Positions 43,083 to 51,928 of a stretch of 64,000 bases of DNA are shown in pieces. The position numbers and the translations under genes are program-made. Within the stretch, counting starts at the first letter, position 1. Every line of letters starts with the position of its first letter. Under the pieces are notes generated by a model. The model was given only the letters and a program-made list of their open reading frames with translations, had not been told where the DNA came from and did no database searches. Source of the DNA: Micromonospora sp. LH3U1 (GTDB taxonomy: Bacteria > Actinomycetota > Actinomycetes > Mycobacteriales > Micromonosporaceae); assembly GCF_028475105.1 (NCBI RefSeq), contig NZ_CP116936.1, positions 1,860,001 to 1,924,000 of the forward strand, written 5' to 3'.

Positions 43083-44273
43083 CTACGCCGTGGGCAGGGC
43101 CGGCAGGGGTTCGGACATGTTGAGCCGCAGGGCCGCCGCGACGGCGCCCAGGGCACCACCCTCGTCGCCGAACTGGGCCGTCACGACGTCCAGGCGGCGC
43201 GTGTGTCCGGGGATTGCCAGCTGGCCGATCGCCGCCCGGACCGGTTCGAGCACCGCTTCGCCGGCATGGGCGAGGGTGCCGCCGATGGCGACCTTGCCCG
43301 GGTCCAACTGGACCACCATTCCTGACAGGACCCGGCCGAGCAGCAACGCGGCGTGCCGCACCACGTGCTCGACGATCGGCTCGCCGGCACGTGCCCGCGC
43401 GGCCAGATCGGCCGGGTCCGCGACCGTCACACCACGGCGGGCGCACTGCTCGATCAGCGCCGACGGACGGATCAGCAGCTCCAGGCAGCCACGGCCACCA
43501 CACGGGCAGGGATCGCCGTCGGGCTCGACGCTGACGTGGCCGATCTCGCCGGCCGCGCCGTTCGCGCCCCGGGCGAGCCGGCCGTCGACGATGAGCCCGC
43601 CGCCCACGCCGTCGCTCCACCGGACGTAGATGGCGTCCCGCACGTCACGGGTCGCTCCCCAGGTGCCTTCGGCCAGCGCGGCCAGCCGGGAGTTGTTGTC
43701 GGTGACGACGACGACGCCGTACCGGTCCTGGATTCGGGTGCTGACCTGCTTCGCGGCCACCGAAGGGCTGCTGCCACCGGCCGGACGACCCCGACCGGCC
43801 ACCAGGCCGGGCAGGCCGAGACCAATGGCCTCCAACGCGCGCAGGTCGATGTCGTGCTCCTGCACGAGATCGTCGATCAGCTTGATCGCCGCGTTGGCGC
43901 GCCGGGCCGGCCCCGCCGTCAGCGTGACGGGGCGGCTGCCCCGGGCCAGGATGTCGTGGCCCAGGGTGGCGACGATGACGGTGATCGTCGCGCGCCCGAG
44001 GTCGATGCCGACGATGCGGCCGGCGGACGGGTTGAGGCTGACGGTCGTGGACGGCCGTCCCCGGCCCCGGTGGCCGGACAGCGCCGGCTCGCGTTCGACG
44101 ACCACACCGCGGGCGATGAGGTCGCCGATGATGTCGAACAGCGTGGTGCGCGACAGCCCGGTCAGCCGGATGAGGTCGGCCCGGCTGAGCGGGCCGGCGC
44201 TGCGGAGCTGGGCCAGCAGGGCCTCGGTGTGCGCGAGCCGCACGCGTTGCATGGCATCCGGGCGTTCGATCAC
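43083..44273 (-). CDS. ROK-family transcriptional regulator (NagC/XylR type)
   Basis: 396 aa. An N-terminal winged HTH (PLSRADLIRLTGLSRTTLFD) is joined to a ROK sugar-kinase-like domain with the phosphate loop GIDLGRATITVIVATL, the catalytic-type region DGVGGGLIVDGRLARGANG, EIGHVSVE and the zinc motif CPCGGRGCLE. Such repressors bind sugars or sugar phosphates directly. GTG at 44273 gives the longest form; ATG at 44252 is an alternative. It separates the kinase-agaS-aldolase operon from a GH20 gene and may control either. Confidence 0.92.
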   Translation of the reverse strand: MIERPDAMQRVRLAHTEALLAQLRSAGPLSRADLIRLTGLSRTTLFDIIGDLIARGVVVEREPALSGHRGRGRPSTTVSLNPSAGRIVGIDLGRATITVIVATLGHDILARGSRPVTLTAGPARRANAAIKLIDDLVQEHDIDLRALEAIGLGLPGLVAGRGRPAGGSSPSVAAKQVSTRIQDRYGVVVVTDNNSRLAALAEGTWGATRDVRDAIYVRWSDGVGGGLIVDGRLARGANGAAGEIGHVSVEPDGDPCPCGGRGCLELLIRPSALIEQCARRGVTVADPADLAARARAGEPIVEHVVRHAALLLGRVLSGMVVQLDPGKVAIGGTLAHAGEAVLEPVRAAIGQLAIPGHTRRLDVVTAQFGDEGGALGAVAAALRLNMSEPLPALPTA

Positions 44274-44332
44274 GGCACCATCATGACCGATACCTGCTTT
44301 CGCGATTCGTTCCGGCAGCGTACGGGCGTGGT

Positions 44333-44370
44333 GGCCGCCGCCGTCACCGGGCGAGGTGACGGCGGCGGCC
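44333..44370. terminator. Strong hairpin terminator of the GH20-CBM32 gene
   Basis: 16-bp perfect stem (44333-44348 with 44355-44370) and 6-nt loop GGGCGA, 5 bp after the GH20 stop. Confidence 0.87.
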
Positions 44371-44375
44371 GGCGG

Positions 44376-46808
44376 TCAGGCGGCCCGGACGGTGACGGTC
44401 AGCGCCGCCTGGACGGGGGCCAGTCCGGCCGAGCGCACCGACAGCGTCCCGGTGTACGTTCCCGTCGTGCCGAACGTGCGTCGGGACACCACGGTGAACG
44501 CGCTGTTGATCTGCATGGCCGGAATGCTCGGCTCGCGCGTGGCGGTCGGCGTCAACGACTCCACCCGGCCGTCACTCCAGGTGACCGTGGCGACCAGGTC
44601 GGTGGAGCCGAGCCCGGGGGCGGTGACCGTCCAGGCGGCGCCGACCGGTGCGCCGACGGCCACGGTGGCCGGCCGGCCGATCGCCTGCTTGCGCCACGCC
44701 ACGTCGGCGGTGGGGAAGAAGTTGACGCCCTGGACCGTCAACCGACCGCCGGCCACCGACAGGCGCGTGGTGAAGTCGGCGTAGCTGCGCTGCGCCTGCG
44801 GCGTCCAGCCCACCTCGGCGGTGGCGATGAGGCGCGGAAAGCTGTAGTACTGCGCCTGGCTGACGCGGCGGATGAACTCGCCCCAGAGTGCCGATTCGAC
44901 TCCGAGCACGCTGGTCTCGGCGATGTTCGGGATGAAGGTGCCCGGGTCCCAGTTGTAGTGCCGGTCCAGCCCGCACGGCCCGCCGCAGGCCCAGCTGCCG
45001 CCGAGCGGCTGGCGGGAGTCCTGTTTCTGCGGCACGTACGTGTGGGGGGCGGGGGAGAGGATGACCTGGGCGCCGCGGCCGGTCACGGCGTTGGCCACCG
45101 CGGTGCGGTCGCCGTTCCAGTACTGCACGACGGCCTTGTTCGGTGGCAGCGTCGTGCCGGCATATTCGTTCCAGCCGACCACGGTCTTCCCGAGCGAGGC
45201 GACCGTCGCGCTGAAGGCGTTCACCATCGTGGTGTAGTTCGCGTGGCTGGTGACGTGGGCCTCGTCGGCGCCGATGTGCAGGTAGGGCCCCGGGGTCATG
45301 GCGGCGATCTGGGTCAGGACCTGCGTGACGAACTCGTACGTCGCCGTGCTGGTGGAGTCGAACGTCGAGTAGCCGACGTTGCCGGTGCCGTTGGCCGGGG
45401 CGGTCTGCTGCCCGGCGGCCGGCTTCGGCTGGGCGCCGGTCGTGTTCAGCTGCGGGATGGCGTGCAGCGCCGCGTTGGTGTGCCCCGGCATGTCGATCTC
45501 CGGTACGACGGTCATGCCGTTCAGGCCGGCGTAGCGCACGATCTCGGCGTAGTCGGCCTTGGTGTAGAAGCCGGTGACACCCAGCTCGGTGCCCATCAGC
45601 TGGCCGTTGTCGTTGTAGGTCATGGCGGTGCGGCCGCTGACCGCGGTGAGCAGGCCGTAGTCGATGCCTGCCGGGTTGCTCGCCGGGTTGTCGACGGCGA
45701 TCCGCCAGCCCTGGTCGTCGGTCAGGTGCAGGTGCAGACGATTGATCTTGTATTGGGCCGCGCCGTCGATGTACGCCTTGATCTCGTTCATCGGGTAGAA
45801 GCTGCGGGCGACGTCGAGCATCATCCCGCGGTGGGCGAAGCGTGGGTAGTCGGAGATGGTCACCGTCGGCACCGTCCACGTGGCGCTGACGACGGTGTCG
45901 GACTCCACCCACTGGGGGAGGAGTTGCCGCAGCGTCTGCACACCGTTGAGTGCGCCGTTGGCCGTGTCGGCGCTGATCTGGACCTTCGCGGTGGTGACGA
46001 CGAGCCGGTAACCCTCGGCGGCCTGCCCGACGGGCCCCTTGCCGGCACCGACCTCGACGACGATGGGCGCGGGCGCGGTGCTCTGGGTGACCACCGGCAG
46101 GGCGTACCCGGTGGCCGGGCGTAGCAGGCCGGCGAGGTAGGTCGCGGGCGCGGTCGCCTGCGACCCGACCGCGACGATGGGCGTGTTCCGGGCCAGGGTG
46201 TACGGCGTGCCGCCGTTTTCCGTGATCGACACCGGTTTGGGCAGCAGGCCCAGCGAGGGCGCGGGTGCCGGTGCCGTGTCGTTCCAGATCTCGAATTCGG
46301 AGATCGAGTAGCCGTAACCCGCCCACCGCTGGTGCCCCTGCATCCGCACGTGGGACACCGGCTGCGACGAGTTCACCGCGATGACGTCCGTGCGGGGGCA
46401 GGTGTCGCGCTGGAGGCGGGTGACGTCGGTCCAGGTGGTGCCGTTGGCAGAGGTCTGCAGGGTGAAGTCGCGGGCGCACGCGTTGGGCCAGGTCAGTACG
46501 ACGTGGTCGACCGTCGAGGGGGACGCCAGCCGTACCTGCACCCAGTTGTCGTCCTGGTACTTCGACGACCACCGGGTGTTGCGGTCACCGTCGTTGACGT
46601 GCGCGGCCACGAAGTCGGCTCGGTCGAGTTCGACGCTCGACGCGGTGGCGGTGCCGGTCCGGGCCAGGTTCACCGGCGCGGCGGCGGCCACGGTCGGCGT
46701 GCCGGAGGTGACCGGCGCGACGAGGGTCGTTGTGATCACCACGGCGACGTGCGCCGCGATCAGCCGACGTCTCGGTCGGGTGGCGGGGCGGGAGCGCGGA
46801 ATCGACAT
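44376..46808 (-). CDS. Secreted GH20 beta-N-acetylhexosaminidase with N-terminal CBM32
   Basis: 810 aa. Arg-rich signal peptide (RRRLIAAHVAVVITTTLVAP), CBM32/F5-8C domain (about 50-180; HVNDGDRNTRWSSKYQDDNW), GH20b domain, then the barrel with GMMLDVARSFYPMNEIKAYI, LHLHLTDDQGWRI and catalytic D515-E516 in YLHIGADEAHVTSHAN. The C-terminus holds an Ig-like module (TAPGLGSTDLVATVTWSDGR). ATG at 46808 has AAGGAG upstream. Monocistronic between its own promoter (46867-46895) and a strong terminator. Confidence 0.94.
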   Translation of the reverse strand: MSIPRSRPATRPRRRLIAAHVAVVITTTLVAPVTSGTPTVAAAAPVNLARTGTATASSVELDRADFVAAHVNDGDRNTRWSSKYQDDNWVQVRLASPSTVDHVVLTWPNACARDFTLQTSANGTTWTDVTRLQRDTCPRTDVIAVNSSQPVSHVRMQGHQRWAGYGYSISEFEIWNDTAPAPAPSLGLLPKPVSITENGGTPYTLARNTPIVAVGSQATAPATYLAGLLRPATGYALPVVTQSTAPAPIVVEVGAGKGPVGQAAEGYRLVVTTAKVQISADTANGALNGVQTLRQLLPQWVESDTVVSATWTVPTVTISDYPRFAHRGMMLDVARSFYPMNEIKAYIDGAAQYKINRLHLHLTDDQGWRIAVDNPASNPAGIDYGLLTAVSGRTAMTYNDNGQLMGTELGVTGFYTKADYAEIVRYAGLNGMTVVPEIDMPGHTNAALHAIPQLNTTGAQPKPAAGQQTAPANGTGNVGYSTFDSTSTATYEFVTQVLTQIAAMTPGPYLHIGADEAHVTSHANYTTMVNAFSATVASLGKTVVGWNEYAGTTLPPNKAVVQYWNGDRTAVANAVTGRGAQVILSPAPHTYVPQKQDSRQPLGGSWACGGPCGLDRHYNWDPGTFIPNIAETSVLGVESALWGEFIRRVSQAQYYSFPRLIATAEVGWTPQAQRSYADFTTRLSVAGGRLTVQGVNFFPTADVAWRKQAIGRPATVAVGAPVGAAWTVTAPGLGSTDLVATVTWSDGRVESLTPTATREPSIPAMQINSAFTVVSRRTFGTTGTYTGTLSVRSAGLAPVQAALTVTVRAA

Positions 46809-46866
46809 GGGACTCCTTCGTCCGTCGCCCGGGTCGCCGGGCGGCTGGGGTGGCTCGATACGCCGC

Positions 46867-46895
46867 AGTCTGTCCACGCCCATCAATTTAGTCAA
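46867..46895 (-). promoter_or_regulatory. Predicted promoter of GH20-CBM32
   Basis: Minus-strand TTGACT (46890-46895), 17-bp spacer, CAGACT (46867-46872). The -35 sits in CCATTGACTAAATT, very like CCATTGACAAAAAT at the GH95 promoter (62647-62660), which suggests a shared element. Confidence 0.5.
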
Positions 46896-46944
46896 TGGCT
46901 CACACATTAATCGGGAGACGCGGTGGGGCGTTGTCGCCGTCACG

Positions 46945-46982
46945 TTGCCGCCCTAGGCTGTGGATGCCAGACATCCGACGTC
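46945..46982 (+). promoter_or_regulatory. Promoter and GACATC-type operator of the importer-sulfatase operon
   Basis: Plus-strand TTGCCG (46945-46950), 17-bp spacer, CAGACA (46968-46973). The operator GACATCCGACGTC (46970-46982) overlaps the -10. The arrangement is the same as at 62740-62777 (TTGCCT, 17 bp, TAGACA, operator), down to the register, which argues that both are real. Confidence 0.7.
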
Positions 46983-47031
46983 TTACAAAGTCGCGACGGC
47001 GCGCTCAGCTCGGTCATTTTAGTCCGAAGGG

Positions 47032-47060
47032 TTGACAGGATTCATCGTGTCGCCAAGGAT
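47032..47060 (+). promoter_or_regulatory. Second possible promoter of the importer-sulfatase operon
   Basis: TTGACA (47032-47037), 17-bp spacer, AAGGAT (47055-47060), 70 bp before the permease start. Good -35, moderate -10. It would be independent of the operator at 46970. Confidence 0.45.
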
Positions 47061-47129
47061 TCGCTTACCTTGAGCCGCCTGCCGGGAAAGGGGCACCCCC
47101 ATGTCCGACCTGGTCTACGGAGGACCTCC

Positions 47130-47945
47130 GTGCCGATAGACGTTGAACCGCCCCCCACCCGCAGGCCGGAAACCACCCGCGTGGCGTCGCCGCCACGCCG
47201 CGCCGTGCCGCTGCTGGTGTGGAACGTGATCGCCGTCGTGCTCGGCCTCGGCATCTGGACCGTGCTCGCCCGGGTCGGGGTGTCGGGCCTTCCCGGGCCG
47301 CAGGCGGTCGCCGTCCGTGCCGGTGAACTCGCGATGGACGGCACCCTGCTCGACGACAGCCTCGCCAGCCTGCGCCGGGTGCTCATCGGATTCGCGCTCG
47401 GCAGCGCCCTCGCGGTGCCGGTCGGCTTCCTCATGGGCTGGTACCGCACGGCCCGCGGCCTGATCGAGCCCTACGTGCAGTTCTTCCGGACGATCCCGCC
47501 CCTGGCCGTCATCCCGCTGGCCATTCTGCTCATGGGCATCGGCGAGACCCCGAAGATCTTCGTCATCTTCCTCGCCGCGTTCCTCTCCTGCGTCGTGTCG
47601 ACATTCCAGGGCGTGGTGAGCGTCGACGCCACCATGATCAACGCTGCCCGGGTGCTCGGTGCCAACGACGCCGTGGTGTTCCGCCGGGTCATCGTCCCCG
47701 CCTCCACCCCGTTCATCCTGGTCGGCATGCGCGTCGGCCTCGGGGCGGCCTGGGCGACCCTGGTGGCCGCCGAGCTGATCGCGGCGCAGGAGGGCCTCGG
47801 CTACCGCATGCAGCAGGCGCAGATCTACTACGACCTGCCGAGCATCTTCGTCGGCCTGATCACCATCGGCGTGCTCGGCCTGATCATGGATCGGCTCCTG
47901 CTCGCCGCGGAGAAGCGCCTCACCGGATGGCAGGAACGCCGATGA
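47130..47945 (+). CDS. SsuC/TauC-like ABC transporter permease (sulfatase operon)
   Basis: 271 aa. Membrane helices ([40 protein letters not shown]) and the EAA-type loop [23 protein letters not shown] at 47130 has GGAGG 6 nt upstream. First gene of an operon permease-ATPase-binding protein-sulfatase-two DUF202 genes, all overlapping or nearly so. The family imports sulfonates, nitrate or pyrimidine precursors; the attached sulfatase suggests a sulfate ester here. Confidence 0.91.
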   Translation: MPIDVEPPPTRRPETTRVASPPRRAVPLLVWNVIAVVLGLGIWTVLARVGVSGLPGPQAVAVRAGELAMDGTLLDDSLASLRRVLIGFALGSALAVPVGFLMGWYRTARGLIEPYVQFFRTIPPLAVIPLAILLMGIGETPKIFVIFLAAFLSCVVSTFQGVVSVDATMINAARVLGANDAVVFRRVIVPASTPFILVGMRVGLGAAWATLVAAELIAAQEGLGYRMQQAQIYYDLPSIFVGLITIGVLGLIMDRLLLAAEKRLTGWQERR

Positions 47946-48724
47946 CCGAGAAGATCTCCTTCCGCTCCACCGCCCGCACGTTCGACGTGGGCGGCACACC
48001 GTTCCACGCGCTGCAGAACGTCGACCTGGACATCGCCGACCGCGAGTTCGTCACCGTGGTCGGCCCGTCCGGGTGCGGCAAGTCGACGCTGCTGAACATC
48101 GCGGCCGGCCTGATCGAACCCACCGGCGGTGAGGTGCTCGTCGACTCGCGGCCGGTGCGTGGGCCCGGCCCGGAACGCGGCGTCATCTTTCAGCAGTACG
48201 CCCTGTTCCCCTGGCTGACCGTGCGCCAGAACGTCGAGTTCGGTCTCCGGATCGCCAAGGTCGGGCGGGCCGAGCGGCGACGACGGGCGCAGCACTTCAT
48301 CGACCTCGTGGGCCTCACCGACTTCGCGGACGCGCTGCCCCGGATGCTGTCCGGCGGCATGCGGCAGCGGTGCGCCATCGCCCGCGCGTACGCCGTCGAC
48401 CCCGGCGTCCTCCTCATGGACGAACCCTTCGGCGCCCTCGACGCCCTCACCCGGGTGCAGATGCAGGATCAGCTGCTGGCCACCTGGGGCTCCGAGCGAC
48501 GGACCGTCATGTTCATCACCCACGACGTCGACGAGGCCGTCTACCTCGCGAACCGGGTCGTCGTCATGGCTGCCAGGCCAGGCCGGGTGCACGAGGTCAT
48601 CGACGTCGACCTGCCGTACCCGCGTACCGAAGCCGTCCGCCTCTCACCGGAATTCTCCCGGATCCGTAATCGGGTCTGGCGCGCCGTCTACCACCAGACC
48701 CCTCAGGAAGGTGCATCACAATGA
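47942..48724 (+). CDS. SsuB/TauB-like ABC transporter ATPase (sulfatase operon)
   Basis: 260 aa. Walker [19 protein letters not shown]-loop [13 protein letters not shown], signature [15 protein letters not shown], Walker [13 protein letters not shown] and H-loop [14 protein letters not shown] are complete. ATG at 47942 overlaps the permease stop by 4 bp. Energises the importer. Confidence 0.95.
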   Translation: MTEKISFRSTARTFDVGGTPFHALQNVDLDIADREFVTVVGPSGCGKSTLLNIAAGLIEPTGGEVLVDSRPVRGPGPERGVIFQQYALFPWLTVRQNVEFGLRIAKVGRAERRRRAQHFIDLVGLTDFADALPRMLSGGMRQRCAIARAYAVDPGVLLMDEPFGALDALTRVQMQDQLLATWGSERRTVMFITHDVDEAVYLANRVVVMAARPGRVHEVIDVDLPYPRTEAVRLSPEFSRIRNRVWRAVYHQTPQEGASQ

Positions 48725-49722
48725 GCCCTCTCTCCCGTCGCGCCGTGCTGGCCGGCCTCGCCGGCCTCGGCACCGCCGCAGCCCTCGCCGCCTGCGGCGA
48801 CGACGACCAGCCCGGAGCTGGCGGCTCCGCCAGCGAACCGGTGAAGCTCGGGTACATCGCCGACTTCACCGGTTCGAGCCTCATGGCGATCGCCGACGAC
48901 AAGAAGCTGTGGGCCCAGCACGGTCTCAAGCCGGACCTGAAGGTCTTCACCAACGGGCCCCTGCAGGTGCAGGCGCTCGGCGCCGGCGACCTCGACTTCG
49001 GCTACCTGGGTCCGGGCGCGATGTGGCTGCCGGCCTCCGGCAAGGCCCGGGTCATCGCCATCAACTCGCTCGGTTTCGCCGACCGGCTCATCGCACAGCC
49101 GGGCATCACCTCCATCGCCGCGCTCAAGGGCAAGAAGGTAGGCGTGCCGGAAGGCACCTCCGGCGACATGATCGTGCGGCTCGCCCTGCAACGCGCCGGG
49201 CTCTCCATCGACGACGTCCAGAAGGTCACGATGGACCCGAGCACGGTGGTCACCGCGTTCGGGTCGGGCCAGATCGACGCGGCCGGCATCTGGTACCCGC
49301 TGATCGGCACGATCAAGAAGCGGGTGCCGAACCTGACGGAGCTGGCCAAGAATGACGACTTCTACCCGGCCATCAGCTTCCCGTCGGCCTATGTCGGGCG
49401 CAACGACGTGGTGACCGGCAAGCCGGAACTGGTCAAGAAGGTGCTCGCGGTGCTGCGTGCCGCCAACGACGAGCGGGCGGCCGACGTGGACCGGGCGGCC
49501 GAGGTCACCGCGAAGTTCCTCAAGTCGGCCCCGATCGACCAACTGCGCGCCGAAGCCACCAACGCCCGGTTCCTGCCGTCGGCGGAACTCGCCGCCAAGT
49601 CCCAGGACGGCACCGTCGCGGGCTGGCTCACCAGCCTCAACGGCCTCTTCAAGGACCTCGGCAAGCTGCCGAACGCGGTCGACCCGAGCACCTACTACGA
49701 CGCCGCCGCGTACGCGTCCTGA
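48721..49722 (+). CDS. SsuA/NMT1-like ABC substrate-binding lipoprotein (sulfatase operon)
   Basis: 333 aa. Twin-arginine-like SRRAVLAGLAGLG and lipobox AALAAC (about residue 24). The binding fold starts KLGYIADFTGSSLMAIADDK and has the ligand loops GDLDFGYLGPGAMWLPASGK and VPEGTSGDMIVRLALQRAGL. ATG at 48721 overlaps the ATPase stop. It determines substrate choice of the importer; the operon partner is a leaderless sulfatase. Confidence 0.92.
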   Translation: MSPLSRRAVLAGLAGLGTAAALAACGDDDQPGAGGSASEPVKLGYIADFTGSSLMAIADDKKLWAQHGLKPDLKVFTNGPLQVQALGAGDLDFGYLGPGAMWLPASGKARVIAINSLGFADRLIAQPGITSIAALKGKKVGVPEGTSGDMIVRLALQRAGLSIDDVQKVTMDPSTVVTAFGSGQIDAAGIWYPLIGTIKKRVPNLTELAKNDDFYPAISFPSAYVGRNDVVTGKPELVKKVLAVLRAANDERAADVDRAAEVTAKFLKSAPIDQLRAEATNARFLPSAELAAKSQDGTVAGWLTSLNGLFKDLGKLPNAVDPSTYYDAAAYAS

Positions 49723-49750
49723 GCCGGGTCGCGTGAGAGAGGATCAGCAC

Positions 49751-51163
49751 GTGCGGCCCAACATCGTCTTCATCATGGCCGACGACCACGCCGCGCACGC
49801 GGTGGGCGCCTACGGAAGCAAGATCAACGAGACGCCGCACATCGACCGCCTTGCGGCCGGCGGTGCCCTGTTGGAGAACTGCTTCTGCACCAACTCGCTG
49901 TGCGCGCCCAGCCGGGCCACCATCCTCACCGGCACCTACAACCACGTCAACGGCGTGCAGACGTTGTCGACCGAGTTCGACAACCAGCAGCTCGTCTTCC
50001 CGGAACTGCTGCGCCGCGCGGGCTACCAGACGGCCCTGGTCGGCAAGTGGCACCTCGGGCACGGCCGCGAGCACGACCCCCGCGGTTTCGACTACTGGGA
50101 GGTCGTGCCCGGCCAGGGCCGCTACCGCGATCCCGTCTTCATCGGAATGGACGGCACCGAGCAGGTCCGCCCGGGCTACTGCACCAACATCATCACCGAC
50201 CTGGCCGTCGACTGGCTCGACCAGCGCGACCCGCAGCGACCCTTCTGCCTGTTGGTCCACCACAAGGCGCCGCACCGCAACTGGGAACCCGATGAGAAAC
50301 ACCGCGACATGTACGTCGATGACGTAGCGGTGCCAGGCTCGTTCGACGACGACCACTCCGGGCACGCCGCTGCCACCCGAGCCGCCCGGATGCGGGTGGA
50401 CCGGGACCTGACCGCCAACGACATCAAGGAGATGCTGCCGCCGCACCTGGATCCCGACGAGGCCGCACTCTGGACCTACCAGCGCTACATCAAGGACTAC
50501 CTGCGCTGCGTCGCCAGCGTCGACGACAACGTCGGGCGCCTGCTCGACTATCTCGACGAGCACGGGCTGACCGACGACACCATCGTTGTCTACACGTCCG
50601 ACCAGGGCTTCTTCCTGGGTGACCACGGCTGGTACGACAAGCGGTTCATGTACGAGGAATCACTGCGGATGCCGTTCCTCATCCGCTACCCGGCGGAGAT
50701 CCCGGCCGGCTCCACCACCGGAGCGCTCGCCATGAACGTCGACTTCGCTCAGACGTTCCTCGACTACGCCGACGTGCCGGCCGACTCCCGGATGCAGGGG
50801 CGCTCACTGCGACCGCTCCTGCGGGGCGAGGACGTCGACGACTGGCGGCAGTCGGTGTACTACCGCTACTGGGAGCACGACGACGACGAGCACCACGTGT
50901 GGGCGCACTACGGCGTACGCACCCACGACCACAAGCTGGTCTTCTACTACGCCGACGGGCTGGGCCTGCCCGGCACCTCCGCCACGGCGCAGGAGCCGGA
51001 GTGGGAGCTGTTCGACCTGCGGGCCGACCCGTGGGAGATGCGCAGCGTCTACGACGACCCGGCGTACGCGCAGATCCGGGCGGCGCTCGTCGAGGAACTC
51101 GCCCGCGTCCAGCAGGAGTGCGGCGACGCCCCGTGGCAGCCCTCGGCGCCGGTCCACGGGTGA
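49751..51163 (+). CDS. Cytoplasmic type I sulfatase (formylglycine-dependent)
   Basis: 470 aa. The first residues are already the metal-binding strand RPNIVFIMADDHAAHAVGAY, so there is no signal peptide. The formylglycine site is C51 in NSLCAPSRATILTG (CxPSR), and the metal-binding end is VYTSDQGFFLGDHGWYDKR; KWHLGH and HHKAPHRNWEP also match. The pattern resembles N-acetylglucosamine-6-sulfatases and mucin-desulfating enzymes, but substrate is not certain. GTG at 49751 has GAGAGG upstream. Lack of export and coupling to an importer imply desulfation of an imported sulfated sugar. Confidence 0.9.
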   Translation: MRPNIVFIMADDHAAHAVGAYGSKINETPHIDRLAAGGALLENCFCTNSLCAPSRATILTGTYNHVNGVQTLSTEFDNQQLVFPELLRRAGYQTALVGKWHLGHGREHDPRGFDYWEVVPGQGRYRDPVFIGMDGTEQVRPGYCTNIITDLAVDWLDQRDPQRPFCLLVHHKAPHRNWEPDEKHRDMYVDDVAVPGSFDDDHSGHAAATRAARMRVDRDLTANDIKEMLPPHLDPDEAALWTYQRYIKDYLRCVASVDDNVGRLLDYLDEHGLTDDTIVVYTSDQGFFLGDHGWYDKRFMYEESLRMPFLIRYPAEIPAGSTTGALAMNVDFAQTFLDYADVPADSRMQGRSLRPLLRGEDVDDWRQSVYYRYWEHDDDEHHVWAHYGVRTHDHKLVFYYADGLGLPGTSATAQEPEWELFDLRADPWEMRSVYDDPAYAQIRAALVEELARVQQECGDAPWQPSAPVHG

Positions 51164-51549
51164 CGGACGAGTCAGCCAGCCGGAGCGAGCGGACGGAGGG
51201 ACCAGCCGACCGCCGCTGGCCGCGCCGGGTCTACGGGGTGGGCACCGAGCCGGACCCGCGGTTCACCCTCGCCAACGAACGTACGTTCCTCGCGTGGCTG
51301 CGGACCGCTCTGGGTCTCATGGTGGCCGCCGCCGCGGTCAAGGCATTCGGTACGGACGGCTCGCAGTGGACGGCGGTCGTGCTGGCGGTGCTCGCCGTCG
51401 GGGTGGCCGCCGAGGCGTTCCCCCGCTGGATCCGCAACGAGCGGGCGCTGCGGCTGCAGTTGCCGCTGCCGTCCACGCCCGTCGCGGTCGTGTCGGCGGT
51501 GGGGGTGATCGCGGCCGGCATGACGATCGCCGTGGTGGTGCTCATCTGA
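51160..51549 (+). CDS. DUF202 (YidH-like) membrane protein
   Basis: 129 aa. The DUF202 start FTLANERTFLAWLRTALGLM is followed by three predicted helices (VVLAVLAVGVAAEAF and VVSAVGVIAAGMTIAVVVLI). GTG at 51160 overlaps the sulfatase stop by 4 bp. Function of the family is unknown. Its coupling to a sulfatase operon may be incidental, since DUF202 pairs occur in many settings. Confidence 0.88.
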   Translation: MTDESASRSERTEGPADRRWPRRVYGVGTEPDPRFTLANERTFLAWLRTALGLMVAAAAVKAFGTDGSQWTAVVLAVLAVGVAAEAFPRWIRNERALRLQLPLPSTPVAVVSAVGVIAAGMTIAVVVLI

Positions 51550-51869
51550 TGGATCCACCGCGACTCGCCGACCGGGGAGCGCAGGCCGAACGCACTCTGC
51601 TCGCGTGGCTGCGTACGGCGCTGGCGACGGCCGCCGTGCTGGTTACCGTCGGTCGGGAGTTGGTGCCGCATCATCCGTTGGCGGCGGGGCTCGTGCTGGC
51701 CTGCGCTCCACTCGCCGTCTCGGTGGCCGCACTGGCCCGACGTCGGTATCGCACCGTTGAGCAGCCCACCGGGCCCGGCCACCCGGAGGGCGCCGCTCTG
51801 CTGGCCGCTGGCAGCACGCTGGTGGTGGCGGGCGGCGTAGCTGTCCTCGCCTCCGTCCTCGCCCGGTGA
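51549..51869 (+). CDS. DUF202 membrane protein
   Basis: 106 aa second DUF202 member: GAQAERTLLAWLRTALATAA followed by helices AAGLVLACAPLAVSVAALAR and GSTLVVAGGVAVLASVLA. ATG at 51549 overlaps the previous stop by one base (TGATG). Forms a pair with the preceding gene, probably a small hetero-oligomer (inference). Ends at a hairpin. Confidence 0.87.
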   Translation: MDPPRLADRGAQAERTLLAWLRTALATAAVLVTVGRELVPHHPLAAGLVLACAPLAVSVAALARRRYRTVEQPTGPGHPEGAALLAAGSTLVVAGGVAVLASVLAR

Positions 51870-51880
51870 GGCGGGAGGTG

Positions 51881-51921
51881 CTGCCGTCCCGGGGCGACAC
51901 TGGTGCGCCCCGTGACGGCAG
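51881..51921. terminator. Hairpin terminator between DUF202 and GH36-like genes
   Basis: CTGCCGT and CGGGGCG (51881-51896) pair with CGCCCCG and ACGGCAG (51906-51921) around a 9-nt loop, with a 2x2 internal mismatch; convergent genes on both sides. Confidence 0.78.
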
Positions 51922-51928
51922 AGCTCGG

